Source: Strongyloides papillosus (taxonomy: Eukaryota; Nematoda; Chromadorea; Rhabditida; Strongyloididae). Taken from it: a DNA stretch of 64,000 bases. The DNA lies in NCBI GenBank assembly GCA_005656395.1, contig SRSI01000050.1, positions 3,224,001-3,288,000 on the forward strand. Reading direction: 5' to 3'. The notes beneath the pieces are model-generated. The model saw nothing but the letters and a program-made list of their open reading frames with translations. It had not been told where the DNA came from and searched no databases. The position numbers and the translations under genes were made by a program. Shown one piece after another: positions 1 through 11,713 of this stretch (the first letter of the stretch is position 1; the number at the start of each line of letters is the position of its first letter).

Positions 1-298
1 CCATTTTTCTCATCTTGGTAATTTTATCATCAAGATTATGAATCTTCTTCTCCAACTCTTCTTTCTTTTTCTTTTCCTCCTCCTCCCTATACTTATGCTT
101 ATTCATATTATACCTTTCCTGGGCTCTCCTTCTTGCTTCCTCAATATTTTTTGAATATTTCTCTTCCACCGACGCATCAAATTTTTTTCTCTTTTCGTAT
201 TCTTTCCTTTCATAATACTCCATAATCATGGTTTTTAAATACTTAACATACACATAAAATAAAACTATCGATAGAAACATCAAATACCAACCATTCAT
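1..298 (-). CDS. Selenoprotein S/VIMP-like ER membrane protein, partial
   Basis: The reading frame starts at the ATG at 298 and runs off the left edge, so only the first 99 codons are present. Residues 3-20 form one membrane segment opening with NGWYLMF. A long charged coiled coil rich in Lys, Glu and Arg follows. The motif GWY at the start of the membrane helix and the EARRRAQERYNMNKHKYREE-type coil resemble SELENOS/VIMP, the ER protein that recruits the p97/VCP ATPase during ER-associated degradation. The lumenal part before the helix is much shorter than in vertebrates, so an upstream exon cannot be excluded. The C-terminal VCP-binding part and any selenocysteine lie outside the window. 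The gene diverges from the RING gene at 709. The family call is by recalled similarity only. Confidence 0.6.
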   Translation of the reverse strand, partial: MNGWYLMFLSIVLFYVYVKYLKTMIMEYYERKEYEKRKKFDASVEEKYSKNIEEARRRAQERYNMNKHKYREEEEKKKKEELEKKIHNLDDKITKMRKM

Positions 299-708
299 CT
301 TTATATAAAACCATACTTAAAAAAAATAATTCTTTCAATATTTTTACAAACAATATACTTACAAGATTTAAATAAATAATTTATATAATCATAAATTTCG
401 AACAGCATATCTCCTGACAATAATAAAATCCAAGAAATTCACAAAACAATTGAATAAAAAACAAGGAAGTTGTCTATTATAAGTAGAATAAATTAATTTC
501 AACAAAAGGTATGGTGAATAAAACACAAAAAGCAGCAGTAAAAATAAAAATAGACATTCTCAGCACGATGTTCTGATTCATTGTTGGTGTTCTATGCCAT
601 CACAAGATATGGAGTACTTTAACAACAAACTAACAAACATAAAACGACATACATACTTTTTAGTAGTATATAACAAATTATTACTAGCATTTTTTGATAT
701 AAAAATTT
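299..708. promoter_or_regulatory. Divergent intergenic region between SELENOS-like and RNF141-like genes
   Basis: This 410-base AT-rich stretch separates the starts of two genes that point away from each other, so it probably holds both promoters. I see no coding potential, no tRNA-like boxes and no repeat in it. The bidirectional use is inferred from layout only. Confidence 0.4.
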
Positions 709-1418
709 ATGGGCAACGAAAATTCACATTTAGATGGAAAATATAATATCGAAGATTTTGTTAAACCCAGGCAGGTTACCTGGGATCAACTGAAGTCTAT
801 GATAGAGGAACTTAATGACAAGTAAGTTAATAGTTTGTTTTTTCAATTTTATCAATAATGTTTTGAAATATGTTTAGATGTCAATTTATTGTTGATTCAA
901 ATAGCAATTATTTATTATTTTATATACAGAAAGGTCATAGAAACTGTATATTATGGAAGTTGACTACAAGAATCCTAGTATTAAAAATAAATCTTCAAAC
1001 CCATAAACCAATTGCACATAGAATATTGTCCTTCCGGCAATTTGTACGTATCTACAATAGTATAATGTTTACAGTTGACATTTCTGGTAACTCTATAACC
1101 CAAGACGGGTGTATTTCAGCATACATGAAAGATTGTATGTGGCGTTCTGAAATTGGAAGTGGGACAACAAATGAAGATGGTGAATGTTTAATATGTTTTG
1201 ATAGAGTCCCTGACGTTGTACTACCATGTTCACATGCTTTTTGTGAGATTTGTGTTGAGAAAATCAAAGAAACTGACAAAAATTACTGTCCTCTATGTAG
1301 GGAGGAGCTTAAGAAAGACACTAACGAAGATTTATGGAGTATACCTGATTTACCAGAAAATTCAGAAATTGAAAATTACATGCTTTCTATTGTTGATAGC
1401 CACGATAAAAATGACTAA
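709..1418 (+). CDS. RNF141-like RING finger protein (two exons)
   Basis: Exon 1 is 709-821 and exon 2 is 878-1418, joined over a 56-base GTAAGT...TTTAG intron, giving 217 residues. The protein begins MGNENS, so Gly2 could be N-myristoylated as in RNF141. A C3HC4 RING lies at about residues 141-181: CLIC, then CSHAFC, then CVEKI and finally CPLC. The tail after the RING (NEDLWSIPDLPENSEIENYM) aligns with the RNF141 tail, which also carries a Trp, an acidic stretch and an ENY/ANY motif. RNF141 proteins are membrane-associated candidate E3 ubiquitin ligases. All eight zinc ligands are present, so ligase function is plausible. The frame is continuous through the splice. Confidence 0.85.
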
Positions 1419-1567
1419 CCCACTAACATGTATGTAGATATGTAAATAAGCATTACCATTTTTTTATTTGTTTTCCATTTTTTTATATAACTATAAAAAG
1501 AATCAAAATAATTTTTATAATAGTAAAAATTATCATTTCCAAATAAAAAAAAAATAATTTATAAACT

Positions 1568-2207
1568 TTAAATTTGTAAAAACATCAATATTAATGATAA
1601 TATAAAGATAATGTTACTTATTTTTAAGTTGTTTATATTGTTTTTTACAACTGGAAGACAATCAACAACTGGTAAAATAATCTGTTCATTTCTTATGTTT
1701 GAACAGTTCGAATTACACGGCTCTATGACAACAGGTGGTGGATCATGGAATTTTTGGTCATTCTCGTTGTTACAACACAATGTCATATCAATTATTGTTT
1801 CACCTGGAGTTGTAGGTAGTTTATAGTTAACTTCCATGCATGAATTCATGTTCTTGAGATGGAAAATATAGATTAATTTGCAAAATAATGAAACCTACCT
1901 GACATTTTGATATTGAAGAGTCAAATATTTCACTATCAATATTTAAAACCCCACCAATATACCTTAAAAAACTTGGACATCCATAAAACTTTCCTTCAAA
2001 TATTTTGAATCTCGAAACTTGAATGTGCCCAGAGGCATACAAACAAAAAGTTTCTGGACAATAAATTTGACTAATATTAGTTCTTATAACCTGATAATTA
2101 CAAGTATTCGGTTTATAATAGAAATCTTGGTACAATTTACAATAATTATCAACCCTCTGACATTCTAATAACTTAATAAAAACCAAAAATACAATTATCA
2201 ACATCAT
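1568..2207 (-). CDS. Secreted, possibly GPI-anchored cysteine-containing protein
   Basis: Exon 1 is 2207-1899 and exon 2 is 1852-1568, joined over a 46-base intron (GTAGGT to CTCAAG), giving 197 residues. An N-terminal hydrophobic stretch (MMLIIVFLVFIKLLEC) looks like a signal peptide. The last 20 residues are hydrophobic, as in a GPI-anchor signal. Cysteines fall in a pattern that includes YCPETFC, GCPS and a late CCNN, reminiscent of the nematode Ly6/ET-module type of small disulfide-rich extracellular domain. The match is to spacing only and I do not recognise an orthologue. The gene converges on the RNF141-like gene with 149 bases between stop codons. Confidence 0.65.
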
Positions 2208-3135
2208 TCTTTTTTTATTAAAATAAATTTATGCAAAATGAAGTTCTTTGATAAAGATTATTGTTATGATATAATATTCATAATCTCCTAATCCAAAATG
2301 ATTCACACAAAAGTATGATATAAATAAATTAGTCATGCTTTAATATTTAACTAATGGAATCGTATTTATTTTTACGAAGTTTATACTAAACAACTCCCTA
2401 TTATAATCACAACAAATCATATAAAGCACATTGCTTCAACAGTAAATTGAAATGTATACAAAAAAGGATTTCTAAACTTTTAATATTCCAATTTGCAAAA
2501 TAACGCAGAAGAAGATCAAAGTCCACATCTATATTTTATTTTGTTTAAAAAATAACATTGAAATTGATAACATTTCTTCGACTAGAAAAATTTAACAATT
2601 ACTTATCAAATACATGACAATCTCGTGAGAAATTAGATACAAAGTTTAATGGATAATAACATTTACTTATTTTGTAGTCAAAAAAAGTCGTTCTGTGAAC
2701 CCTTAAGTGATGTCCTTTGTCATCTTTGGAATGGTTAAATTAAGACCGATACTTTATTTAACTCTCTGAAGGACGTCATTTTTCTAATGTCATGGAAAGA
2801 GACGGCCGAATGATTTGAATCAGGAGAGGTGGGAGGCTGGGTGCTCGAGTATAAATGGATCATATGATAAAGTTCCAGTTGGGCAAAATGATTTTCTCTC
2901 GAAATAGTAAGTTTATATAATATTTTTAGAATAATTAAAATCCATTATTTTTCTAGGAAAAACCTGTAGTATTGGACAACATAAAAATGAAAAAAGGAGT
3001 CCAAAACCTTGGATGTTATTGTAAAAAAGCAATTCAAGACACTGGTTAAAAAGAAAGAGAAGAAAACAGTCCCAAGCAATGGAGTTATCGTAAAAGATCT
3101 ATAAACCTGTTGACGAATTCCCAACGAAAGGAATT
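2208..3135. other. Intergenic region upstream of MSH6-like fragment
   Basis: No intact gene is seen. The part from about 2,690 to 2,890 is less AT-rich than its surroundings, and 2,880-3,135 contains splice-like sites and short broken reading frames leading into the MSH6-like fragment. It may be the decayed 5' part of the same pseudogene, but I could not align it. Confidence 0.4.
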
Positions 3136-3546
3136 ATGATGAAATGGAAGATGAAAGATATCTCATGCCAGTGTACTTTACACGAATGGGAAGGTATCTC
3201 CAATTTTGGTATAACATTTATCTATACCGCTGTTGGAAGTTTTTGTCTAACGCAATTCACCGACGACAATATTAGTTCCGTTTTGGGAACATTACTTTCA
3301 TGGTTTCAACCAGCACAACTATTAACTGAAAAAAATCTCCAGAGCGAATCGTCAGTTTGCTGTCGCCAATTTTACCTTACGCTAAACCTTTCACATAAAG
3401 AGGAATTCTATGATCCAGCGAGGATTTTTCATGAAATGATATCCGAAAGTATTTTGGAGCTAAGATCACCGAATGCCCAGAAGTATTTCAAAGGACTCAT
3501 TGGAAAATTATCGTCTGAAATTGCTGGCCAAAATGAGCTACTATGA
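3136..3546 (+). pseudogene. MSH6-like mismatch repair fragment (connector domain only)
   Basis: A 136-codon frame resembles the connector domain (domain II) of MSH6, the MutS-family protein that pairs with MSH2 to detect mispaired bases. Recognisable blocks are FGITFIYTAVGSFCLTQFTD, matching the YGVCFVDTSLGKF.IGQFSDD region of MSH6, then QPAQLLTEKNL, and near the end a YFKGLIGKLSSEI block. MSH6 proteins are usually over 1,000 residues. Here the mismatch-binding, lever, clamp and ATPase domains are absent on both sides. Just upstream, another frame (NYDEMEDERYLM) would fit the preceding MSH6 segment but is out of phase, which suggests a frameshift. I read this as a decayed partial gene copy. 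A short functional gene is unlikely. Confidence 0.55.
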
Positions 3547-4187
3547 ATTTTTGCGTCGGGGGAAGTCCTTTTCAAACTTTAAAGATGTCTTATTGATGTA
3601 TAGAAATCGGAGAACAGGCATTTGTCTAATTTGTAATTTTTTTTTAAATTTTCAATGTATTTATTGTATATATTTATTTGCTTGTATATATGTATTTTAT
3701 TGTATATTTGTATTTATTATATTTAATAAACTTTTTGAACAATTTGGTGAATTAAAAAAAAATTTTAAGCTAAAAATTAGTTTATCTGTAATCTCTAATA
3801 CATCAAGCAGTTATTAATTTTCCTTTGGTTGTGAATGACAAAGTGTTTTCTCTTCTAAAATTTAGTCAAGCCTTATTTTTAATTATTTTAACTACTTCTT
3901 CTTTAAATTTAATTTTTTTATTTTTTAAATAAAATATTTCTAAACATTCCTTTCTATTGTTTTTCAATAAAATATAGCTTTTATCAATCAAAAACCACAT
4001 TTTTTATCAGATTAATAACTCTCTCCCTCCTACAACGATACTATCAACCCACTAACTATCACATGAATTGGTGAAGCGTTCCACAACTACACTCCTTATC
4101 AACAAAGGCATCCTCTTTATTTTGTATATTATTTTCATACTTCTCTAAAATTAAAAACAAAAAGATTTTTACAAAGTTCTTAAGAAC
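3547..4187. other. Intergenic region before ATG16
   Basis: AT-rich, with no coding or RNA gene seen. The last part, a pyrimidine-rich stretch near 4,090-4,150, probably includes the ATG16 promoter. The MSH6-like frame is not continued here. Confidence 0.35.
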
Positions 4188-5967
4188 ATGGTAGAGGAAT
4201 CACCAACATTTAGAGATGTGATTGTTGAGAGGTTACAACAAAGAAACAGAAATCAATCACAGATAAATAATTATATCAGTACTTGTAAGTACTAATAACA
4301 TTCTTTATTGCTTTTTTTTCCTTATATAATTAATATTATCCCCTTAACAAAATATAATATCTCTTTTAGATAAGAACCTTGTTGAAGAGTATAAAAATTT
4401 ATCATTAAGATTGGCAAGACATCAACTTCATAGACAATGGTCACCTACACCCTCCTCAACTACACAATTGTCCTCGGATTTGTCATTTGAATTATTGGAG
4501 GAGAAGAATAAGGTTAGAATGTATGAACAGGAGATTGATAAACTTAAGAGTGACAATAGTCTTTTGAATGATACATTAAAGAAAAAGGATATGGAAATAA
4601 GTCGCCTTAAACAGGAATTGAAAGAGGAAATTGATGCCAGAAATCTTCTACACGATGATTATTTGGAACTCAACCTTCGTGCCAATGTTTTAAATGAAAA
4701 ACTAGCCGAGATGACTAAAGATTATGCCACAATCCTTGATCAATATAACAAATTAAAGATCAAAGAAGTTGAATGGTACAATGTTGAGGTTGAGAGGGAG
4801 AACCAAAGACAACGTGAGAAGATGCTACAAGAAGCTTTGGGTAGAAATACAATCACCAGAGAAGATAACAATAGCATTAAAGAAATTCCATTGTAAGTTT
4901 AATTATTTAATAAATTTAAGTATTACTAAAAATATTTATCTTTAAAAAGGACTAACAGTGGTGATTCTAATTCCAGCTTCGAGTACGTTCCAGAGGACCA
5001 ATATAAACTACCAGCACTTGGAACGTTATCTGGTTATGATTTACTTATAAATAAATGTGTTGATAAACAGAAGATAGCTGAATTTGATGATGTTGCCGAT
5101 GTCTTATGGTCCAAGGATGGTGAATTTTTATATACAGCAAGTAGTGATAAAATACTAAAAAGATTCAAATTCGATAATGAGAAGATAACAAAAATTAATA
5201 CTTATAGAAAAGCAAAGAAAGGGCTTAATAGATTAGATTTATGTGAAGATAAAGGACTTATTCTGGGAGCCTCAAATGATACATGTACATATATATGGAA
5301 TATTTCTAATGAAACAGTTAGATATACATTTACCGGTCATAGTGATGCTGTGATGTCAGCAAAATTTTTTGATCTTAATAAAAAAGTTGTCTCCGGTGGT
5401 AGAGATAGAGTCATAAAGATATGGGATTTATGTAGACAACAAATAATTAGAAACTTCCTTCCTGGTACAACTGTTTTAGATATATTAGATGCTCCGGAGA
5501 TGGCAAGTTGTTTCTTATCGGGACATGTTAGGAAGGAAGTCCATATATGGGATGATAGATCTCCTGGTTCTGAGTCACAAGCTTATATAACATTCGAAGA
5601 TAAAGTAACATCACTTCATGAGGTTCCTGGAACAATGCAAGTTCTATGTTCTATAGCTGATGAGACTTTATCATTGATTGATATAAGAAATATGATGGAA
5701 CTTCATAGTTATAGTGCTGAACAATTTAGAATATCATCTGATCACAGTAAATGTACAGTCAGTCCAAATGGTAGATATATTGCTACAGGTTCGGCAAATG
5801 GTCTTATTTTCATATGGAATATTCAATCAACAAAATTGGAGAAAATTCTCCCAGTTAAAGATGCTCATGAAGGTGCTGTTGTTAGTATTGCATGGCATCC
5901 CTTTGGTAATTATCTTGCTACAGGTGATAAAAAACAAACGGTTTGTATATGGGGTAGTGGTTATTAG
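4188..5967 (+). CDS. atg-16: Autophagy protein ATG16 (coiled coil plus WD40 repeats)
   Basis: Three exons, 4188-4284, 4370-4892 and 4950-5967, join in phase to give 545 residues. The N-terminal segment (FRDVIVERLQQRNRNQ) resembles the ATG5-binding helix of ATG16. Residues about 70-180 are a long heptad-rich coiled coil for dimerisation. From about residue 250 to the end there are WD40 repeats with typical blade endings such as IKIWDL, FIWNIQ and VCIWGS. In animals ATG16 joins the ATG12-ATG5 conjugate and directs lipidation of LC3/LGG at the phagophore. Length and domain order match animal ATG16L. The start is the first ATG and gives the complete helix. The downstream neighbour, a FAM126 homologue, has the same orientation 1 kb away. 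Confidence 0.9.
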
Positions 5968-6981
5968 AGTTATAGAGAAGGAATGTAATGAAAATGTATA
6001 TATTAACTTTCAATTTGTTACGTTTCTTTTTTATCAGCTGATAATTTTAAAATTTTTGTATTTCGATATTGTCTTACATTGCCATTTCATTTTTCTTTAC
6101 ATCTTGATTATTCATATTTGAAAAAAGATATTTTATTTATAAAATGATAATTTTTATAAAAAGAACTTTAGATCCTTTTCTACTTGTAAGACGATGGAGT
6201 TTCAAATTAGAAATTTATAAATATAGGATAAAATGTTATCAAAGATAACATGTACGTTAACGCTATTGAAAATTCGACTATAATGTATGTTATATTTAAA
6301 TTTCTATTTGATAAGAAATTATATAACCAGCAGATTTTTGCATAAACCATCTTAAATTTTCTGTAAAAAAATTTTTTTCGGTGCTGTTTTGGCTTCAATG
6401 TTACACCAAACACCCTCAAGAAGTAGTAGTAATTAATACTTCCCCCGATTCCTAGATCTAAAAGTCAAGGAGCATTCCCAGTTCGCATATAACTGGGTCT
6501 TGTTACGTTGGCCTTATCAAGAAATAAATTAGGGTAGTGGAGACTTAAGGAATCTGTTTCTACCCTCTCAGTTGTTTTTAAATATTGGAAGGGAAGGATT
6601 GAGTATATGAATTCTTGTGCTTATGAGAAATTCTACAATAAAGCACAGGATGCCTCAAAGATTGAGTAGAAATCAAAGAATAACGCATAATAATTTAATA
6701 ATTAATATTATTTTGGCTAATTAGTTTTTTTTTATTATAATTAGATATCCAATATAAGTCTTTTCCAATAAACTATTAATTAAATTCGTTCTCTTTATCA
6801 TAATTTGATGTACCTTCAGAAGTTGTTGCAATACATTTCTACGACGAAAAGAAGCATTATATTTTTGTTTATTGGAACAAAATATCCCTGTTTCATGTCC
6901 AATGTGAGGTGTATATTTTCTCCTAAAAGAGTATGTGTTATCAATAAGTTGTTATTATATTGAAATATTATAGAAATAGTG
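5968..6981. other. Intergenic region with a less AT-rich unidentified stretch
   Basis: Between about 6,375 and 6,670 base composition is clearly less AT-rich than the flanks, and both strands have short open frames interrupted by stops. A perfect 7-base hairpin (CCCAGTT/AACTGGG) lies near 6,478-6,498. It may be a decayed coding segment or transposon remnant. I could not identify it. The rest is plain AT-rich spacer. Confidence 0.35.
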
Positions 6982-7964
6982 ATGAATTCACAACAAATCC
7001 AAAGTTGGTTGGAGGATATCTCTAATAATTATAAAAGTCTTGAGGATCCAACGGTCGGAATAGAGGATTATACAAATTTCCTTAATCAATTAACACCAAA
7101 TACACAAATTCTAATACAATATCTAACTAATCATTATACTGAAGTTCATCTTATCCAACCAATTATAGCTCAGATTTTGATGCTATACTATAAAAAAGGT
7201 AAATATTTACTTAGATATTAATATTTATTAGAAATGTTACAGGAGCCTTCAGATACTTTACCCTCCAATTAATCCCGTCCTTTATGATAATATACTTCAC
7301 AGCACTATCAAAGAAACAAAAAAACAAAACAATAATATTTGAAAACTTCTTTTTAGCCATCTACAATGAAGAGATCCTTGCTTATGGTCCTGGATCAAGT
7401 GATATGGAAAAGAAAGTTGAGGAAATAAGAATTCCCTCAATATCAATACCATCAATCTACCATGATCCAAAGAAATTAGGTATAGGTAATGGTGATGTCT
7501 CAACCTTATCATATGAAGGTGAAGGTGAATGTCTATTTACTGTAAAAATTGGACCATATCAGGCGATTGAAAAATTCAATGTTGAGAGTAAGTTTATCGT
7601 ACTGAATAGACTTCTACGGGGTATCAATTCTAATTTATCGAGGTTGTCTCAAGAAATTATTGGAAGATCTATATGTATATTAGCAATATTAGTAACACAA
7701 TCAGGTTTTAAATTTCCCGAAAGTCAATTAAGTTCTCGAGTTCTGGGTGACCTTTCAGAGTTGGAGGTTATTGAAGATTTCTCAAATAGGAGGAGGATTC
7801 CAGTTAATACGATCTTTCTTAGAGAACTCATTTGTGGAGTTTATTTTTCTATTTATAATTATAATGCTGATTTTGCTTTGAAAGCCTTGGAATCCATACA
7901 TTATAGAGCTCAATATGAGATGTTGGCTGAGATTCTTGTTGTTACTGAATCTATTATGCAGTAA
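6982..7964 (+). CDS. FAM126/hyccin homologue
   Basis: Two exons, 6982-7198 and 7243-7964, give 312 residues across a 44-base intron. The first ATG (MNSQQIQSW) is used; the upstream GTG is not. The order of conserved blocks follows hyccin/FAM126: an N-terminal helical part, LILQ-type FRYFTLQLIPSFM, the YNEEI segment, IPSISIPSIYHDPKKLG (hyccin has IPSLSKPSVYHEP) and near the C-terminus GVYFSIYNYNADFALKALES plus YRAQYE. FAM126 stabilises the plasma-membrane PI4KA-TTC7 complex that makes phosphatidylinositol 4-phosphate. The long disordered tail of vertebrate hyccin is missing and the protein ends just after the conserved core. The call rests on these visible blocks. Confidence 0.85.
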
Positions 7965-8609
7965 CATTACATAATAGTATTTTGTATATATTTATATTAT
8001 TTTTATCTCAACAAAGTACAATTAAATAACTGAAATTTCTATTTTTCTAGAATATTATACAGATAAACTCGATTAATAAGTTTTATCTTTACTCTAAATT
8101 CAAATATAATTATTTAAATATATTTTTTATAAGATAAAGTACTAAAAATTCTATTTATGAAACTTATTTAAAACTAAATAAAAGTACGAAGAATTACATT
8201 TTTTTAAACATTTTTTTCAAGGTTAATTAAATACGATGAATCATTCCTCAATATAATCATTTGAGTTTATAAATATCTGTCGTATTTTTATCTTAATTAA
8301 CATAAAGGAAGTTAAGTTTTTAACATGATAAAGTTCATGTAAATAAGAATAACATTTAAGATTCCATTCTAAATATTTAACTAGCTACCTTCAAAAATAA
8401 AAATAATATCTCGAAGTTTACATTAAAATAAATCTTGTTCTCGATGGTTGATTTCATTTTTGAGTAAATTAAAAATTTCAAATCATGATACATAAATTAT
8501 CCTCCATAATTTGATGAATATTAAAGATTTAAATACTTTTATCTTTTTGTTTATATAGGTTATAGTATTTAAAGTGGTAATATTTTGTATGTTTTGTAAT
8601 TACTTAACA
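7965..8609. other. AT-rich intergenic region
   Basis: No gene, RNA gene or repeat is seen. Near 8,558 the sequence TTTATATAG precedes the M13 gene and could serve as a trans-splice acceptor. Confidence 0.35.
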
Positions 8610-10930
8610 ATGGGTTATATTTTTATTAGAATTACTTCTATATTGTTGTTAATTTCTCCTATCAACTGCAAATCATATAGGAAGGAGGATTTTTTAACAC
8701 ATGATTCAGCTTTATCCCGAACTAAACGTTTTCCTGAGAATTTATTTAGCAATCAAGAATATTACATGAATGTTTTCGATAACATTTATGAGACCCTTGA
8801 TAAGGTCGATGATAAAATGGTGGATAAAAGGGATTGTAGTTACGAAGGACAACTAAATCCTAATTATAGTCTTAATTCATCTATCTCCAGAAACATTAAC
8901 CCGTGTTCTGATTTTTATAATTTTGTTTGCGGTGGATGGTATCATTGTCAGGATGAAATTCCAAAACACATTAGATATATTAGTAGATATATTGAAGCTT
9001 ATACTATAGCTGAAAATAGATTTAAGGATATTGTTGATTCTTTCAAAGATTCACATAATATTGTCGAGAAATCAATATATAATTATTTTGATAATTGTGT
9101 TAATTACTACCAGAATGATCAAAATGGTACAAAGTACGTTCTTAATATAATTAAGAAGAATGAATATAAGAAGTTATCATCATTGGAAGATTTAATGATA
9201 TCAAGGCATTATCAACCAATATTCTACAAAATTTCACCTGGATATATTTTTGGAAATTCCTCAATGTACCAATTGGCCATTACTATAAATGATCCGGATG
9301 AACGTTATGATTGTTATTGTGGCGGAATGGATAAAAATAGTATTAAAAAATACAAAAAATACTTTAAAGGTATTCTAAAACTTATAATGAATGAGGATCC
9401 AGATTTCTTTGAATCAAGTGATAAAAAAAGTGAAATTAATGAAAGAATTAAAGTTCTACAATCATATAGTAAATTTTTAAGAGACACGAATTCTGGTTAC
9501 TTCTTTAATCAAACTAATGCACCAGATTATAATCCTATTACTGTTAAAGAATTGAATTCTATAATTCCATCAATCAATTGGACAAAATATTTTTTAAATA
9601 CCTTCCCAAATAAGATTTCAAACTTTGAAGATGTACCAAATATGAAGGTTTTCGTCTATGGAAAGGATATGCTTTCAAAAATGGAAAATTATTTAACAGG
9701 CTTATCGGATGAGTCTTACAGATACCTCATAGATTGGATAATATTATTTAATAACTATGATAAATTAGATACTGACTTTCAAGATTTAACAAATAAATAT
9801 TTCCCATATCTTGAGAGAAAATATACAAATGGAGATATAATTGATATGTGTTATACGAAGGTTTTAAGTAAATTCCATGAGTTCATGGATTATTCATATT
9901 TAAAGATGTATTTAAAAGATAATGAGAAAAAGGACGTTGAAAATATTGTAAAAAATCTCTTAAGTACCATGGGTGATATGATAAATGATGCAGATTGGAT
10001 TAGTAGTAAAACAAAAAAAGCTATTTCAAAAAAACTTAATAATATGGAAGTTGTTGCTGGCTATGATGACAAAACTAACTATTTACTTAAAATTTATGAT
10101 GACCTCTCAGAGATGGAGCCTCTATTTGACTCCGACAACTATTTAGAAATGACTGAAAAAATATCAAAATGGCAATATGATCAAGAATTTGTAAATTACT
10201 TAACACAAAACACAACTGATATAGTAAGATTAGCAGTCTATAGTAGTATTTATTACTCAGATAAGGAAAATAAGCTAACAATTCCAGGTATTTATCTTCA
10301 AAAAGATTATTACTCTATCAACAATTCGGTACCCTTAAATTATGGTGGTATTGGTTTCTTAACCACGTTTGAGTTGTTTGACAGAATAAATGATTGTTCA
10401 AAGAATTACATCGACTTCGATGATTCTTCTAAATTTTGTGATAAGAATACAAAAAAAAATTATTCCAAAATAAAGAAATGTATTGATGAAGCACATAGAA
10501 AATTTTCGAACCATGAAGATTATGAAAACGTAGGTTCCTTTTATCTTCTTTTTACCGTCAAACATTATCATTTTTTTAGTTTAAGTATTCATTACTCGAT
10601 GATGAGGTTGTCAATAAAGACGCTGGATTAAAAGTAGCATACAAAGCCATGAAGAAAGCATTTAACTCATATGATTCTGAAGATAAGAGAAACAATAATG
10701 GTCTGGATGATTTTAATGAAGACCAACTATTTTTCATAAATTATGCTTTCAATTATTGTGAGCGTGATAAAGACTGTGTATTTTCTGGTACTTCAAATTG
10801 TAATTTTGCTAGTGAATGGAAAAAAAGTATTGTCAACAGTCCGCTTAAAAATAATGAAGATTTCAAGGAAGCCTTTAATTGTAAAGCAGGTGATACGATG
10901 GTTAATGAAGATGTTTGTAAAATTTTCTAA
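8610..10930 (+). CDS. M13 (neprilysin-like) protein lacking the zinc-binding histidines
   Basis: Exon 1 is 8610-10529 and exon 2 is 10580-10930, giving 756 residues. This is the usual length of the family. The chosen ATG opens a signal peptide (MGYIFIRITSILLLIS); an in-frame ATG at 8589 is also possible. Family hallmarks are NPCSDFYNFVCGGW near the N-terminus, NYGGIGF, DQLFFINYAFNYC and a final FKEAFNC...C ending. The catalytic HExxH is replaced by FELFD (residues 587-591), so both zinc histidines are gone though the Glu remains. The ENIAD motif has become EVVNK, which keeps the ligand Glu but loses the Asp, and the distal catalytic His segment is also unlike the family. The protein should be a secreted pseudo-peptidase. 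The frame is otherwise intact, which argues for a retained non-catalytic role. Confidence 0.85.
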
Positions 10931-11111
10931 AAAAAACCTTCTATATGATATAGTCATTGTGACTTGGAGTAAAATATTATTTAATTACATAATTAAAGTT
11001 TGATTTTATAATTCTTTTGAAAACAATAAAGTTAAATAATTTTATTTTTTTTTACATTAATCTTTTTCTCAAATTAAAAGTACTCCTTTCTCAACAGGTA
11101 ACCATAAGAAT

Positions 11112-11713
11112 CTACTGCGAATGTTTTTTTGATGAACCATTAAGTTGCAAATTTATATATTCTAATACTCCAGTGGCTGAAGCTTGTAATAAGCTCTTTG
11201 ATTCTAAAAATGTTTTTACGCCGGTAATTATTGCCTTTCCGACATTCATTTGTTGACTCATATATATATCGTATCGGCACCATTTAGTATAATGTTCACA
11301 ATTATTATTAATAACACAATAGGCACCATTACTAATCATGCTTGTAACACGATTATAAAATTTCCCTGCTGATAACGGTTTATCGTACTTGTCCATAAGG
11401 TTGTTAATTCTACATTCGTCATTTCCACAGGTATCAAATAAGTTATCAATTCGTAATGATCCTCCTTTTCTATCACTACTAAGACTAGAAGAAAATAAAT
11501 TCATAAAAAAATTTGGCATACTACCATTATTTTTCCATTATTGAAATGCCCAATTTCATGGACACCATTTCTTATCCCAATATATACTGCCCAATGGTTA
11601 TATATCGGGATTCTAAAATTATTACATCTTTTAATTTCAATAAGATCTCCAACTTGGAGTTTTCCTACCAGATTTCCAACTGAAGTCCATGGAGTTACAA
11701 CACTATGATTCAT
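11112..11713 (-). pseudogene. LRAT-domain protein with one frameshift
   Basis: Frame one (11713 down to about 11535) encodes MNHSVVTPWTS...GDLIEIKR...YNHWAVYIG...GHFNNGK. A second frame continues (about 11530 to 11112) with NFFMNLFSS, CRINNLMDK and the catalytic-type NNCEHYTKW. Compared with the intact paralogue at 20438-21079, the two halves join exactly if one A is added to the AAAAA run near 11,535-11,540. No GT-AG intron rescues the frame. LRAT/H-rev107 proteins are NlpC/P60-like thiol acyltransferases or phospholipases that use His-His-Cys, and all three residues survive here. So either the gene died recently or the assembly has a homopolymer error. A trans-splice-like acceptor (TTTTAG) lies 10 bases before the ATG. 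Confidence 0.75.
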
